Positions 18,367 to 27,878 of a stretch of DNA of 64,000 bases are shown here, in pieces. Under the pieces are notes generated by a model, which did no database searches, was not told where the DNA came from, and saw only the letters and a program-made list of their open reading frames with translations. Both the position numbers and the translations under genes were made by a program. This DNA is from Bacteroidales bacterium UBA6267 (lineage in GTDB: Bacteria > Bacteroidota > Bacteroidia > Bacteroidales > UBA1556): positions 43,319 to 107,318 of the forward strand of contig DJVB01000063.1 of NCBI GenBank assembly GCA_002440745.1, read 5' to 3'. The first letter of the stretch is position 1, and each line of letters begins with the position of its first letter.

Positions 18367-19776
18367 ATGAAATTTTATAAACTTAATTATCAACTCGTTA
18401 GGGTTATTTTTGCGGCGATATTTCTAATTTCGACCTTAGAATCGTCAAGCATCACTCCTATCGACACGCTGAGATTAAGCTATAAATCCTTTTATTCTTT
18501 AGTTTTACAAAACAATCCACAAGCGGAAATAGCGGATTTACCTTCCAAATTTGCGCAAGCAGAACTCTTAAAAGCAAAGGGAGCATTTGACCCTACAATT
18601 TCAACGGATTTTAGTCAAAAAGACTTCTCTAACTCGCTTTATTACAGATATTTCGACACAGAAATAAATTATATGACTCCTTTTGGAATTGGTTTAGTTG
18701 CCGGCTATGAAAATACGGATGGACAAAAAATCAACCCTGAATATTATACAGATGATTACGGCCTGTGGAAATTGGGAATTGAGATCAATTTGCTACAAAA
18801 CCTTTTAACAGATGAAAATCGAGTGAAACTCAATCAGGCTAAAGTCATGGTTGAAATGGCTGAAAACGAACGTAAACTTCTAACCAACAATCTATTGCTC
18901 AAATCTTCTACCTTATATGCGGAATATTTGAAAAATTACCACATCCTTCAAATTTTAAACGAAAATCTCACCCTTAGTCAACAGTATAAAGATATTGTAA
19001 TTCAATCTTTTATAAATGGTGAAAAAACCATGATGGACACTATTGAAGCCTATTCAACTTTCAAAATGAACCTGATTATTCTGAAAGAGAAAGAGGCTGA
19101 GTTCCAGAAAAACTTTCATACGGTTAATGCCGTTCTGGGAAAATTTGACAACTCCGAATTTATACTTCCGGAATCTGATTTTGAAGACGTTATAGAACAT
19201 ATCGATTCTGTTTCATTTCAAAAAACCAACAAGGACAGTTTACCTCTTTTGTTTACATATCAATTTAAAAATGAAATACTTAAGTCAGAAGTATTTTTAT
19301 ACCAGCAAAAATATCTGCCCAAGCTTAAGCTAAAATACTACCCTTTGATAGAAACATCGGATAATAGTTTAGAGCCTGTTTTTTCGACAAATAATTACAA
19401 GACCGGACTTGAATTTTCGATGCCACTTTTTCTAAGACAGGAAAGAGGGAAAGTGCTATCCACGAAAACGAAGATGGAACAAAACGAACTTGAAGCTTTT
19501 AATAAAAGGGTTGAAATTGCCAATAAAATCGAAGCTTTGATTAAAGAACGGAATATTTTATCGAGCCAGTTGAGCACAATTCAGGAATTAAAAATCAATT
19601 ATTTGAGATTGTTTGAAGGAGAAAAAGAAAAGTTTGTTGCAGGTGAAAGCTCTGTTTTTCTTTTAACGAAGCGGCAAGAAAAACTATTGGAAATTCAAAT
19701 TAAAGAAATAGAATTGAAGTATAAAATTGTCATTTCGCTACTTCAAAGCAACTACCTCTTCAGCTCACTAAACTGA
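18367..19776 (+). CDS. TolC-family outer-membrane efflux protein
   Basis: 469 residues from the ATG at 18367; an upstream in-frame ATG at 18301 lies inside the adaptor gene and is not needed. A signal peptide (about 1-33) is followed by two long helical hairpin regions rich in Asn, Glu and Lys (for example LSQQYKDIVIQSFINGEKTMMDTIEAYS and LEIQIKEIELKYKIVISLLQSNYL), the OEP repeats of TolC-like channels. The protein would trimerise as the outer-membrane exit duct for the adjacent ABC/HlyD pair. Confidence 0.9.
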   Translation: MKFYKLNYQLVRVIFAAIFLISTLESSSITPIDTLRLSYKSFYSLVLQNNPQAEIADLPSKFAQAELLKAKGAFDPTISTDFSQKDFSNSLYYRYFDTEINYMTPFGIGLVAGYENTDGQKINPEYYTDDYGLWKLGIEINLLQNLLTDENRVKLNQAKVMVEMAENERKLLTNNLLLKSSTLYAEYLKNYHILQILNENLTLSQQYKDIVIQSFINGEKTMMDTIEAYSTFKMNLIILKEKEAEFQKNFHTVNAVLGKFDNSEFILPESDFEDVIEHIDSVSFQKTNKDSLPLLFTYQFKNEILKSEVFLYQQKYLPKLKLKYYPLIETSDNSLEPVFSTNNYKTGLEFSMPLFLRQERGKVLSTKTKMEQNELEAFNKRVEIANKIEALIKERNILSSQLSTIQELKINYLRLFEGEKEKFVAGESSVFLLTKRQEKLLEIQIKEIELKYKIVISLLQSNYLFSSLN

Positions 19777-19830
19777 TAATCTGATATTTACATCTTTGTA
19801 AAAAACAAGAACTTTAAATAAAAAAAAGCT

Positions 19831-19838
19831 TAGTTTTG
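19831..19838 (+). promoter_or_regulatory. Possible -7 box upstream of the Omp85-like gene
   Basis: TAGTTTTG matches TAnnTTTG exactly, 24 bases before the ATG at 19863, but no TTG sits at the usual -33 distance, so the call rests on one half of the promoter. Confidence 0.4.
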
Positions 19839-19862
19839 TTTCACAAACCATAAATCATTTAT

Positions 19863-21215
19863 ATGCTTAGAAGTTTATATCTTGTAGTTTTTGTTTTGAT
19901 TGTTGGGTTAGCACAAGCTCAAACCGACAGCACGCTCAATTCAAAGAAGGAAGAAAAAGTTAAAACCGGTTTTAGCATGGGCGGTGTACCGGCTTTAGCT
20001 TACGATTCTGACTTAGGTTTCTTGTACGGAGTCATTTTAAATTTCTACCACTATGGAGATGGCAGTAACTACCCCAACTACAATCATTCACTTTATATGG
20101 AATGGTCGCGAACCACAAAAGGCAGCGGAAAAAACATCCTCGAATACGACACAAGGACTTTGATTCCAAAGACTCGGCTAAAAGCAGAGTTTAGTTATTT
20201 GACCGAACAAGCATTAGATTTCTATGGCTACAATGGATACAACGCCTATTTCAATAGCGATTTTCTAAACATTGACGACACAACAAATTATATATCAAGG
20301 CTTTACTACCGGCATGACAGAAAAATGCTGCGCACAGGTGTAAATTTAGAAGGACAAATTCTTGGAAAAAAATTGCGCTGGTTAGGAGGAATCACCTTTA
20401 ATGGTGTTGAAATAGGCTCTTTAGATTTAGATCGTTTAAACAAAGGCAAAGACCAAAATGAACTCCTTCCCGACACTGCCACACTTTACGACAAATATGT
20501 AGCATGGGGAATTATACCAAGCGACCAAAAAGATGGAGGAAATGTGACGGTTTTAAATGCAGGATTAGTTTTCGATACAAGGGACATCGACAGCAGTCCA
20601 AACAAAGGAATATGGTCGGAAATTCTTTTTCAAGCAGCCCCCGATTTTCTTGGAAACAAATATTCCTATACTCGTCTTATGCTGGCGCATCGGCAGTATA
20701 TCTCATTAATAAACAAGAAGTTAGTATTTGCTTACAGAGTGAGTTACCACACGAAACTTAGTGGTGAAATTCCATTTTACATGCTCCCATTTTATGTAAG
20801 CAGCAACACCATAAAGGACGGTTTGGGAGGCTCCAAAACATTGCGAGGCATTTTGCGTAATCGTGTTGTGGGAGACGGACTTGGCTTGGCAAATGTGGAA
20901 TTTCGCTGGACCTTTTTTCGAACTGTTATTGCTAACCAAAACCTAAGTTTAGTACTCAGCGGGTTTGGTGATATGGGTAAAGTCATTGACCCTTACGACT
21001 TTGACAAATCAGGCGTGACAGCAGGTTATGGTTTTACGAAAGAAGAAAACTTAGCAATGCTAAATAACGGACCGGAGAAACTGCATATTAGTTATGAAGC
21101 CGGACTTCATATCGCTCTGAATACCAACTTTATAATTGCCGTTGACTATGGACTTGCAGGTTCACCGGACGATGGCAAATCGGGATTATACATTGCTCTT
21201 AACTATATCTTCTAA
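19863..21215 (+). CDS. Omp85/BamA-like outer-membrane barrel without POTRA domains
   Basis: 450 residues: a signal peptide (1-20, ending LAQAQ) and then a barrel-like sequence to the end. The C-terminal half has surface-antigen (bacterial_Surface_Ag/Omp85) features: a FDTRDIDSSPNKGIW strand pair, GGSKTLRGILRNRVVGDGLGLANVEFRWTFF resembling the VRGF-loop region, and an aromatic end (LNYIF). The chain is too short to hold POTRA repeats, unlike BamA or TamA. It may be a dedicated transporter or a structural barrel. It is followed after 6 bases by a small membrane protein. Confidence 0.8.
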   Translation: MLRSLYLVVFVLIVGLAQAQTDSTLNSKKEEKVKTGFSMGGVPALAYDSDLGFLYGVILNFYHYGDGSNYPNYNHSLYMEWSRTTKGSGKNILEYDTRTLIPKTRLKAEFSYLTEQALDFYGYNGYNAYFNSDFLNIDDTTNYISRLYYRHDRKMLRTGVNLEGQILGKKLRWLGGITFNGVEIGSLDLDRLNKGKDQNELLPDTATLYDKYVAWGIIPSDQKDGGNVTVLNAGLVFDTRDIDSSPNKGIWSEILFQAAPDFLGNKYSYTRLMLAHRQYISLINKKLVFAYRVSYHTKLSGEIPFYMLPFYVSSNTIKDGLGGSKTLRGILRNRVVGDGLGLANVEFRWTFFRTVIANQNLSLVLSGFGDMGKVIDPYDFDKSGVTAGYGFTKEENLAMLNNGPEKLHISYEAGLHIALNTNFIIAVDYGLAGSPDDGKSGLYIALNYIF

Positions 21216-21221
21216 ACCAAC

Positions 21222-21599
21222 ATGAACGATAAACCAAATATACTTTCGGAAAAGATCGGCAAATGGGCTTTTGGGTTTAACTCACTGATAGTGATAGGAT
21301 TATTTATTGCAAGTTATAATTTTTGGCAACTTGGAACCAACGACTTAGAGGGGTCAACCAAGCAAATAACAGTTGGCACAGCAGTAGTAATCACCCTACT
21401 CGCAGCCTTATCTGCCGGAGCTCTATTTGGGTTTTATCAAAATAATAAGCTGAGTAAAATCTATTTTATGCTTATCGCTGTTTTTGGATTTCCTTTTTCC
21501 GGAGGATACGCTCAAACAGGTTTTTTTGTGATGGTTTTTTTAATTGTTGCTTTATTTGTCAATATTGGTTGCTATCGAAAAATGCACCCGCAAAAATAG
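21222..21599 (+). CDS. Small polytopic membrane protein
   Basis: 125 residues with about four hydrophobic helices (roughly 15-35, 47-70, 78-95 and 98-115) and a short charged tail. No motif is recognised. It lies 6 bases after the Omp85-like gene and 7 bases before the helical-repeat gene, so these three are likely co-transcribed. Confidence 0.7.
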   Translation: MNDKPNILSEKIGKWAFGFNSLIVIGLFIASYNFWQLGTNDLEGSTKQITVGTAVVITLLAALSAGALFGFYQNNKLSKIYFMLIAVFGFPFSGGYAQTGFFVMVFLIVALFVNIGCYRKMHPQK

Positions 21600-21606
21600 A
21601 AACAAC

Positions 21607-22038
21607 ATGTCCTCGAAACGAAAAGAACTTTTTGATTATCCCGCAAAGATTTTAGTTGCTTATGGAGAAGCAATCGCCGGAAATATTAAAATTCACAAGT
21701 GGCTTTTAGAAAATGGGTATCCCGAATTAGCTGCCTTAGCTGCTGCATTGCAAGCCGATAAGGATGCTTTTGCATGGCTGATGACCCATGGTTATAATCA
21801 TTTCGCAGCTTATTGCAACGCCATTGATGGCGATGAAAACGCAAAGCTTTGGCTTAAAAAGCACAATTTTAGCTTCTTAATAATTATGGTAGAAGCAGTT
21901 GAGCTCAACCCTGCCGCAAGAGCATGGTTTCAGCATAACAACCTCCCGATTTTTAGCGTTATAAATCACAAAGTGTATAAACTCAAAGAAGATCAACATC
22001 GAGATTATAATAATGTGTATAAAATTCATTTTAAGTAA
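21607..22038 (+). CDS. Small protein with four 25-residue helical repeats
   Basis: 143 residues from the ATG at 21607 (the frame is open upstream to 21544, inside the previous gene). The chain contains four consecutive units of about 25 residues with the pattern A-x3-xx-x2-A-xx-WL-x3-G/N-Y/F-x3-A: the units start near residues 18, 46, 71 and 96 and include HKWLLENGYPELAAL, FAWLMTHGYNHFAAY, KLWLKKHNFSFLIIM and RAWFQHNNLPIFSVI. The repeat suggests a short alpha-solenoid for protein contact. No signal peptide is seen, so it is probably cytoplasmic. Family unknown to me. Confidence 0.7.
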   Translation: MSSKRKELFDYPAKILVAYGEAIAGNIKIHKWLLENGYPELAALAAALQADKDAFAWLMTHGYNHFAAYCNAIDGDENAKLWLKKHNFSFLIIMVEAVELNPAARAWFQHNNLPIFSVINHKVYKLKEDQHRDYNNVYKIHFK

Positions 22039-22063
22039 TCTTATTCTGAAAAATAATTAAAGA

Positions 22064-22420
22064 CTATTCATTCAACCATGCATCCACCGCGACACTTATA
22101 TTGCTTTTAATTACTTGATTAATAAACAATTGCCAATCTTTATTTTCAATTTTATTTAGAGTTTTAAGAAACATAGCTTTATTTGTTTGCATTTCGACCA
22201 GAAAAAACCAAATAATAACTGAATCATCCGATGAACAATTTTTTATCACATCTGATAGCACCTTAAGGTACAAATTTTCTTTGGATCGATAATAATAATG
22301 AACTGATGTTTTGGATGTTAGTGCCAAATCTGCAACAGTTTGAATACTAGTGCTAAGGAAGCCAAATCTGCAAAAAACAGATTTGGCTGCGTTAAAAATA
22401 CTTTTTTCGACAGATTCCAT
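22064..22420 (-). CDS. Short TetR-like DNA-binding protein
   Basis: 118 residues. The N-terminal part is a typical TetR helix-turn-helix (about 3-50: KSIFNAAKSVFCRFGFLSTSIQTVADLALTSKTSVHYYYRSKENLY), but the ligand-binding region is only about 65 residues instead of about 140. It may be a naturally short regulator or a C-terminally reduced one. Its ATG overlaps the stop of the upstream barrel gene by one base (TAATG), so it is translated as the last gene of the lipid-transport-like operon, which already carries a full-length TetR at the other end. Confidence 0.75.
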   Translation of the reverse strand: MESVEKSIFNAAKSVFCRFGFLSTSIQTVADLALTSKTSVHYYYRSKENLYLKVLSDVIKNCSSDDSVIIWFFLVEMQTNKAMFLKTLNKIENKDWQLFINQVIKSNISVAVDAWLNE

Positions 22421-23655
22421 TAGAAACTGTATTTAGCTTTAACATAAACCATATCGTTATCGTCATATTGACCAAAACGTCCCTCTTCTCCGGTGAAGAA
22501 ATTAAATCCTGTCATAAGCTCAAATCCGTCTGCGAAGGCGTAAGTTAATCTGGGTCTGATTAGAGCATCTTCATTATTCAATCCTACATAAGCAAATAAT
22601 TCCACCCACAATTTCTCTCTAAAGAAATCCTTTTTAATCAAAAACGTCATCGTATTTTCAAACTCGTCATTGTTTATACCATCTTCATAATCAATTATAT
22701 ACTCTTGAATAAATTGTGTACTCAGCTTTATGCCTTTCCAAGTATAATCAAGTCCGGCCATATAATGCACGTAATCTTTTTCTATTGTGGCATCACTCGT
22801 CATGAGATTATTAATTTGAAAATATCTCCCATCGTAATAAGCCCCTTCGCCTCGGAATATGAGCCCACCAATTGGAACTGAAAAACTTCCGCCCGCCATT
22901 GTAACCCTTTGATAATCAGGGCGTGCTACAAGCCCGGACATTTGCATGGTTGCAGTATCCATTATTTTGATCAAATGAATTGCAGGATCATCATAGAAAA
23001 AATGCCCACCAACCAACTCAAAATCAAATTTAGAGCCCATAAATGAATATCGCAAAAATGCTTCACTGTTTTCGAGGTTAAGATCTTTTGAAGATGTGGA
23101 ATAATCCCAAGTCGGCATCATTGGGAAGGACATTTCAGGAGCCCAGTAGGAATCGCTTTTAGGCATCTGTGTTGGAGTAAAAACTGGGGACCACACCGCT
23201 TCAAAAGAATGATTACCTTTAATATAATTAACCTTTACAGAAGTCACTCCAACACGAATCTCCTCAAAATCAGGCAATAAAAACTCTCGCAAATCTTTTG
23301 GCGAAACAATGTCCGTTATAAAAACACCTTCAGCTTTTCCCCAAATAATCTGCTGTTTTCCAACACGAAAGGCAAAATCTTTAATATAAAAATCGAGGTA
23401 AGCCTCCCGTAAACCCAGTTCGAGTTGGGAATCAGAATAGTGAAACAAATATGGATTTACCTTAAAACCCACCTTATCCGTTTGTTTAGCAAAGGTAAGA
23501 TTCAATGTATTTTGTAATATAGAAAATTCAGAAGATGAATTAAGTAAAACCCCTGTATAATTCCTTACAAAACCATTGATTTCTACATTATCTTGTGCCA
23601 TTGTATTCCGAAAAAACAAAAGCAGCGAAACCATTAGAACTATTTTAAATTTCAT
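22420..23655 (-). CDS. DUF1302-like outer-membrane beta-barrel protein
   Basis: 411 residues: signal peptide (1-20, ending MAQ), then a long barrel-like sequence ending in KAKYSF with a terminal Phe. The stretch FRVGKQQIIWGKAEGVFITDIVSPKDLREFLLPDFEEIRVG (about 96-136) closely resembles the conserved core of DUF1302 proteins, which in proteobacteria are encoded with MMPL/RND permeases and LolA-like proteins. Here the same partners are present: a LolA-like gene 106 bases upstream and an MMPL permease further up. I infer an outer-membrane acceptor or pore for the transported lipid or hydrophobic compound. Confidence 0.8.
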   Translation of the reverse strand: MKFKIVLMVSLLLFFRNTMAQDNVEINGFVRNYTGVLLNSSSEFSILQNTLNLTFAKQTDKVGFKVNPYLFHYSDSQLELGLREAYLDFYIKDFAFRVGKQQIIWGKAEGVFITDIVSPKDLREFLLPDFEEIRVGVTSVKVNYIKGNHSFEAVWSPVFTPTQMPKSDSYWAPEMSFPMMPTWDYSTSSKDLNLENSEAFLRYSFMGSKFDFELVGGHFFYDDPAIHLIKIMDTATMQMSGLVARPDYQRVTMAGGSFSVPIGGLIFRGEGAYYDGRYFQINNLMTSDATIEKDYVHYMAGLDYTWKGIKLSTQFIQEYIIDYEDGINNDEFENTMTFLIKKDFFREKLWVELFAYVGLNNEDALIRPRLTYAFADGFELMTGFNFFTGEEGRFGQYDDNDMVYVKAKYSF

Positions 23656-23761
23656 ATCGTAAAATTTTAATTAATTGATATTAAACAGTTTATAAATATA
23701 TTTATAGTAAAAAGTTGAAGGTAAAGCAATATTTCTAAACGATTACAATACCTCCAAATCA

Positions 23762-24541
23762 CTATTTACCCAGAGTCATGCTACGTTCGGTGAACTTACT
23801 ATCCGGAATCCCTTTATTTATGGCAACATTTGAGAAAGACATTTTTGTTTTATGATTTTTTGAATGGTTTTTCATTTCAGTTTCAAGAATTGTCCAAAAG
23901 CCTTGAATTTTCTCATATTTATTGATTTGTAACGATTTCATCAGTTTTCCATCTTCATCATAAAAATCGCGTTTTAAACCAATATAAACATCTTTAATAA
24001 CCCACGTTATTGTTTTGGAATACATATAATCTTCATCTTTGGGAGTGCTCTCCACAACATAACATTTGACTCCATTAATGGTTTCCTCTCGCAAAAGTTT
24101 ATGGTTATCCTCAGAAGGATGACGATCTCCTAAATCATCATAAGTAAAATCAGAACCCATAAAATAGTCTCCTTTTCCATCACTTGATATTCTTTTCGTG
24201 CGTTTTAATGCAGGAAGGTAAATCCATTGATCATCATCACGGCCATCACTGTAGCTCCAACTCATAAAAGAAGTACCTTTCACATCAGCAGGAGCCATAA
24301 AAAACATGATTTTTTTATCTACTTCCTCGCCTGATTTGATATATTGTTTGAGTTTCCTCACTCGTTGCTCTCCTTGTTTATTCACGAGCGTCATCGTCAA
24401 TTCGCCTTGTGTGTCGTCTCCTGTGGGCAAATCATAAACTTTTTGCATAATTTCGGCACCACCAATATTTGATGCACTGTACTTCATACCGGTTATAGCC
24501 ACTACTAAAGCCATAACAAAAACTAAATTTAATCTTTTCAT
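23762..24541 (-). CDS. LolA-like outer-membrane lipoprotein-sorting family protein
   Basis: 259 residues with a signal peptide (about 1-23) and the half-barrel family pattern of PF17131-type 'outer membrane lipoprotein-sorting' proteins: FMAPADVKGTSFMSWSY, DDQWIYLPALKRTKRISSDGKGDYFMGSDFTYDDLG (about 126-160) and GFWTILETEMKNHSKNHKT near the end. Related proteins sit beside MMPL/RND permeases and are thought to carry hydrophobic cargo across the periplasm. It is not the housekeeping LolA (no canonical LolA start and no LolB). It lies 32 bases downstream of the OMPLA-like gene in the same operon. Confidence 0.88.
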   Translation of the reverse strand: MKRLNLVFVMALVVAITGMKYSASNIGGAEIMQKVYDLPTGDDTQGELTMTLVNKQGEQRVRKLKQYIKSGEEVDKKIMFFMAPADVKGTSFMSWSYSDGRDDDQWIYLPALKRTKRISSDGKGDYFMGSDFTYDDLGDRHPSEDNHKLLREETINGVKCYVVESTPKDEDYMYSKTITWVIKDVYIGLKRDFYDEDGKLMKSLQINKYEKIQGFWTILETEMKNHSKNHKTKMSFSNVAINKGIPDSKFTERSMTLGK

Positions 24542-24573
24542 TTTAATTGAAATTTAAGGTTTATAAATAATTA

Positions 24574-25476
24574 TTATCTAAATGTAAATGCTTGAATACC
24601 TATTCTTAAGGCATTAATTCTTTCGTTAAAATATATATTGTAATAATCAGCTCCTGAGTAAAAATTTAGAAAAAAACTTATATCTCTAAAAATCTCAGGA
24701 TGATAGTTGAAGGTTATAGAAAAATTGAAACGTTTATCTAAATCAAAACTTTTTACGTCATTCAATTTTCCAAAGAGCCATGTAGTTTCAACAGTAGTTT
24801 GTAATTTAGGAGCATGAATTAAATCCCCTTTATCCTTACCGATAGGAAATCTAAAAACTCTAAAATTATTATTCCACCTGTAAAAGCTATATCTCTTCTC
24901 TAATTCAGTTGTTCGGTCAACGTCCAAATGAATCTGAAGAGAGGATTGAAAAAATTCACCGGAAGGAAAATTCTTAGAAAGACGCTTATTAAAAAACAAT
25001 CCAAATTCGATAAAATTTGTTGAGAAACTACCTGACAATGTGTTGATTGATCCATCCGGTAAAAAGAACGAATCGGCTTGACCATTGGAATGATGTGCTA
25101 AAGTGAGAAATGTATAGGTAATCTTCTCCGTCTTATTATCAAGTAACTGGTAGAACGTAATTTGAGGCATATAACTCGGAGTTTTAACAGGTAATGACTT
25201 TTCATTATACATCCTCAAAAGTATAGCCGGCGTTAGAGTTGCACCCCATTTTGCATCATCTTTTAAACGAAGAAGAAAGAACGGAGAAACATAAGCTTCA
25301 AAAATTAATGGATCGATATTTCCAACTCCCTGACCAAATGTTATATAGCTGTTTTTCTGATTAGACCTGATTGCATTAAAAAACTTAGTTTCAGATGCAG
25401 ACTCAACAGACTGTGAAAAAGCAGGAAAATAGCTGAGTATCATCGCGATAGTTATAAAAATGCTTCTTTTATTCAT
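24574..25476 (-). CDS. OMPLA-like outer-membrane phospholipase A candidate
   Basis: 300 residues from the ATG at 25476, preferred over an upstream in-frame ATG at 25512 because it leaves a clean signal peptide (MNKRSIFITIAMILSYFPAFS). The mature part looks like a barrel and contains LTLAHHSNGQ, matching the H-x-S-N-G active-site motif of outer-membrane phospholipase A (here H128 and S130), with a downstream STNF (N154) that could supply the Asn of the His-Ser-Asn triad, although the Ser-Asn gap is 24 rather than 12 residues. If correct it would hydrolyse phospholipids in the outer leaflet. It sits between the MMPL permease and the LolA-like gene. Confidence 0.55.
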   Translation of the reverse strand: MNKRSIFITIAMILSYFPAFSQSVESASETKFFNAIRSNQKNSYITFGQGVGNIDPLIFEAYVSPFFLLRLKDDAKWGATLTPAILLRMYNEKSLPVKTPSYMPQITFYQLLDNKTEKITYTFLTLAHHSNGQADSFFLPDGSINTLSGSFSTNFIEFGLFFNKRLSKNFPSGEFFQSSLQIHLDVDRTTELEKRYSFYRWNNNFRVFRFPIGKDKGDLIHAPKLQTTVETTWLFGKLNDVKSFDLDKRFNFSITFNYHPEIFRDISFFLNFYSGADYYNIYFNERINALRIGIQAFTFR

Positions 25477-25543
25477 AGCTAATTTCTTCGTGTTTAAATC
25501 TGTTGAAATCAATTGCTTCTTCTTTTAATTTTTAATTGAAATA

Positions 25544-27829
25544 CTAATTCTTCTTTAAAAACAATTTGTTGACAACAATCAAAATCATCATAAGAGATAG
25601 AGTCCCGAGAAGGCTTGTGAACATATTTAAGGAAACTAATGCTCCTAAAGTCCTGTTTGGAGGAAACACCGAGAAAAGTAAAACAAGGAAGCCGGAGATA
25701 ACTACAACCGCATTAAACAAAATAGCTTTTCCGGTTTGCAACATTGTTGCCTGAACGGCTTGTCGTGGGTCGTTGAATTGAACCATATTCTCGCGATAAT
25801 GTTGTATAAAATGAATAGCATAGTCAATCCCTATACCGATGGCAATACTTGAAAGCAAAGCTGTTGTAGTGCTCAATGGAATATTTAAGATGCCCATGAC
25901 CCCAAAACTAATGAGTGCGGTCAGAAAAACAGGAATTGAACCAATCAGTCCGGCTTTGAAACTTTTGAAGAGTACAGTCAAGATTATTAGCGCCAAAACA
26001 AGTGACATGATGATACTCATTACCTGCCCTTCCAATATCAAATCAGTGAACACCAATGCTTTATAACCAGAACCGGCATATTTTAACTCAATACCATTTT
26101 TAGCAAATTCATCCTTATAACCTTCAATTACCGCAAGAGCTTCATTAATTGTTTTCGAGTCGTCACCTTTCAGTTGAAAGGTTATATTTGTCTTATTATA
26201 ATCATAATTTACAACCTTAGTTAGATTCTCAGGATCGCCTGACATTTCATATAATAACAGGTATTGAGCTACTAAATCGGCGTTTTCCGGAATTTTGTAA
26301 TACTCCACCATATCTGCATTCATGACCTTGTTCATGCGTTTTAGATAATCGGACAGGGAAAATGAGTTTCCAACGCGATTCAATTTCTTGGTTTCTGACT
26401 GCATATTGTCTATTAAATCAAGATTCTCCGGTTGTTTAAAGGCATCCTTCTCTTTCGCCTCCAAAATCACATTCAAGGTTGATGTGCCGCCAAACTTACT
26501 ATTTACGAATTGATCGGTCAAAACAATATCGCTGTCCTTTTCAAACTTATCAAGAAAACTGGAATTAATCCAAACTTGCGATAATCCGATTACGCTTAAA
26601 ATAAACACAACTAAAACGGTAATATAAACTGTTCGCTTTTTAGAAAGCAGACTTAGTGTGAGCTTGTTAAAGAAGAACTTAAAATTATTTTTCTTGGTTT
26701 CTCCTTGAATCTTTTTAGAAGGTTTATATCCGAAAATAATAACAAAAGAAGGCAGTAATATCATTGTAAGTAAATAACTTACAAAAATTCCAAAAGCGGT
26801 AAATAAACCAAAATATTTAATAGGATATACTTGAGAAGTTAACAAAGAGATAAAGCCAATCATAGTTGTTGCAGCCGCCATAGAAAGCGGTTTCCAAAGC
26901 ATTTGCAAGGTATGTTTGGTAGATAAAATCCGGTCAGAATTTACATGAGCGAGCAAATAATGGTCAAGATGATTATAGAAATAAATCCCATAAGCAACTC
27001 CAATCGCAATAAGCATTACGGGTATCATAGTTGAAACCGAATAAATCGGAATTCCGGTCGCTGCCATAAGACCAAATGCCCAAATTGAACTAATAAAAAC
27101 AGTCAACAGGGTGGCCACCGTAGCTTTGAAGCTTCTTAGAACAAATCCTAAAACAATGACTATCACTATCAAAACTAATGGAACCATTCGTTTCATGTCA
27201 GCAGGCCCTAAAAGCCCCATTGTTCCTTCAACTATTGGCCTTCCGGCAACATATATTTTATCGCCATCTCCCTCAAAAGACTTAGAAAAAGAAAGAATTT
27301 CATTATAAAAATCCTCTGAAAAAACAGAATCGGCCATGCCTGCAACCACCAACGCAACAGTCTCATCCTCAGAGATAAGTCGCCCATAAACCATGTCGTT
27401 TGATTTAACATTCTCACGAATTTTATCTAAAGCGTCCTTAGTCTTCGGAACTTTTTTATAAAATGACTCCACTTCCATTCCTGCCTCCGATCCGGTGATA
27501 TTATCGGCACTGTATAAGGAAGTTACATCATTATCCTCAAACTCATCCATATCTTGGAGTTGCTTTGTCATATCTTTGATCTTTTGCAAAGTATTTTGAT
27601 TATAAACTCCTTCAGGATTTTCAATGGCAATCAAAATCCCATCTTTTATGTTAAACCATTCTTCAGCTTGATCGCTATAAATAAAATCTGGATGATTCTT
27701 TGGCATATATTCATCCAAGCGGGTCTCCATTCGTGCATTCTGAGTCATCTCAATTGTAAAATACACTGTTCCTAATGTGATAAGTGCAATTACAAGCCAT
27801 GATAAAAGTTTCAATGATTTTGTGTTCAT
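25544..27829 (-). CDS. MMPL/RND-family transporter
   Basis: 761 residues with two similar halves, each one helix, a large periplasmic loop (about 30-215 and 440-600) and a bundle of five helices; 12 helices in total. Conserved RND features include PVMLIAIGVAYGIYFYNH and its second-half counterpart SSIAIGIGIDYAIHFIQHYRE, where the GxxxDY aspartate is the usual proton-relay residue, present only in the second half. The size and loops fit the HpnN/MmpL group that moves lipids to the outer membrane, rather than AcrB (about 1,040 residues). It follows the TetR gene by 49 bases and heads the lipid-transport-like operon. Confidence 0.93.
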   Translation of the reverse strand: MNTKSLKLLSWLVIALITLGTVYFTIEMTQNARMETRLDEYMPKNHPDFIYSDQAEEWFNIKDGILIAIENPEGVYNQNTLQKIKDMTKQLQDMDEFEDNDVTSLYSADNITGSEAGMEVESFYKKVPKTKDALDKIRENVKSNDMVYGRLISEDETVALVVAGMADSVFSEDFYNEILSFSKSFEGDGDKIYVAGRPIVEGTMGLLGPADMKRMVPLVLIVIVIVLGFVLRSFKATVATLLTVFISSIWAFGLMAATGIPIYSVSTMIPVMLIAIGVAYGIYFYNHLDHYLLAHVNSDRILSTKHTLQMLWKPLSMAAATTMIGFISLLTSQVYPIKYFGLFTAFGIFVSYLLTMILLPSFVIIFGYKPSKKIQGETKKNNFKFFFNKLTLSLLSKKRTVYITVLVVFILSVIGLSQVWINSSFLDKFEKDSDIVLTDQFVNSKFGGTSTLNVILEAKEKDAFKQPENLDLIDNMQSETKKLNRVGNSFSLSDYLKRMNKVMNADMVEYYKIPENADLVAQYLLLYEMSGDPENLTKVVNYDYNKTNITFQLKGDDSKTINEALAVIEGYKDEFAKNGIELKYAGSGYKALVFTDLILEGQVMSIIMSLVLALIILTVLFKSFKAGLIGSIPVFLTALISFGVMGILNIPLSTTTALLSSIAIGIGIDYAIHFIQHYRENMVQFNDPRQAVQATMLQTGKAILFNAVVVISGFLVLLFSVFPPNRTLGALVSLNMFTSLLGTLSLMMILIVVNKLFLKKN

Positions 27830-27878
27830 AATTTTAATGTTTGTGAATATTAACTAACTTAATTTAAAAAAAAATATA

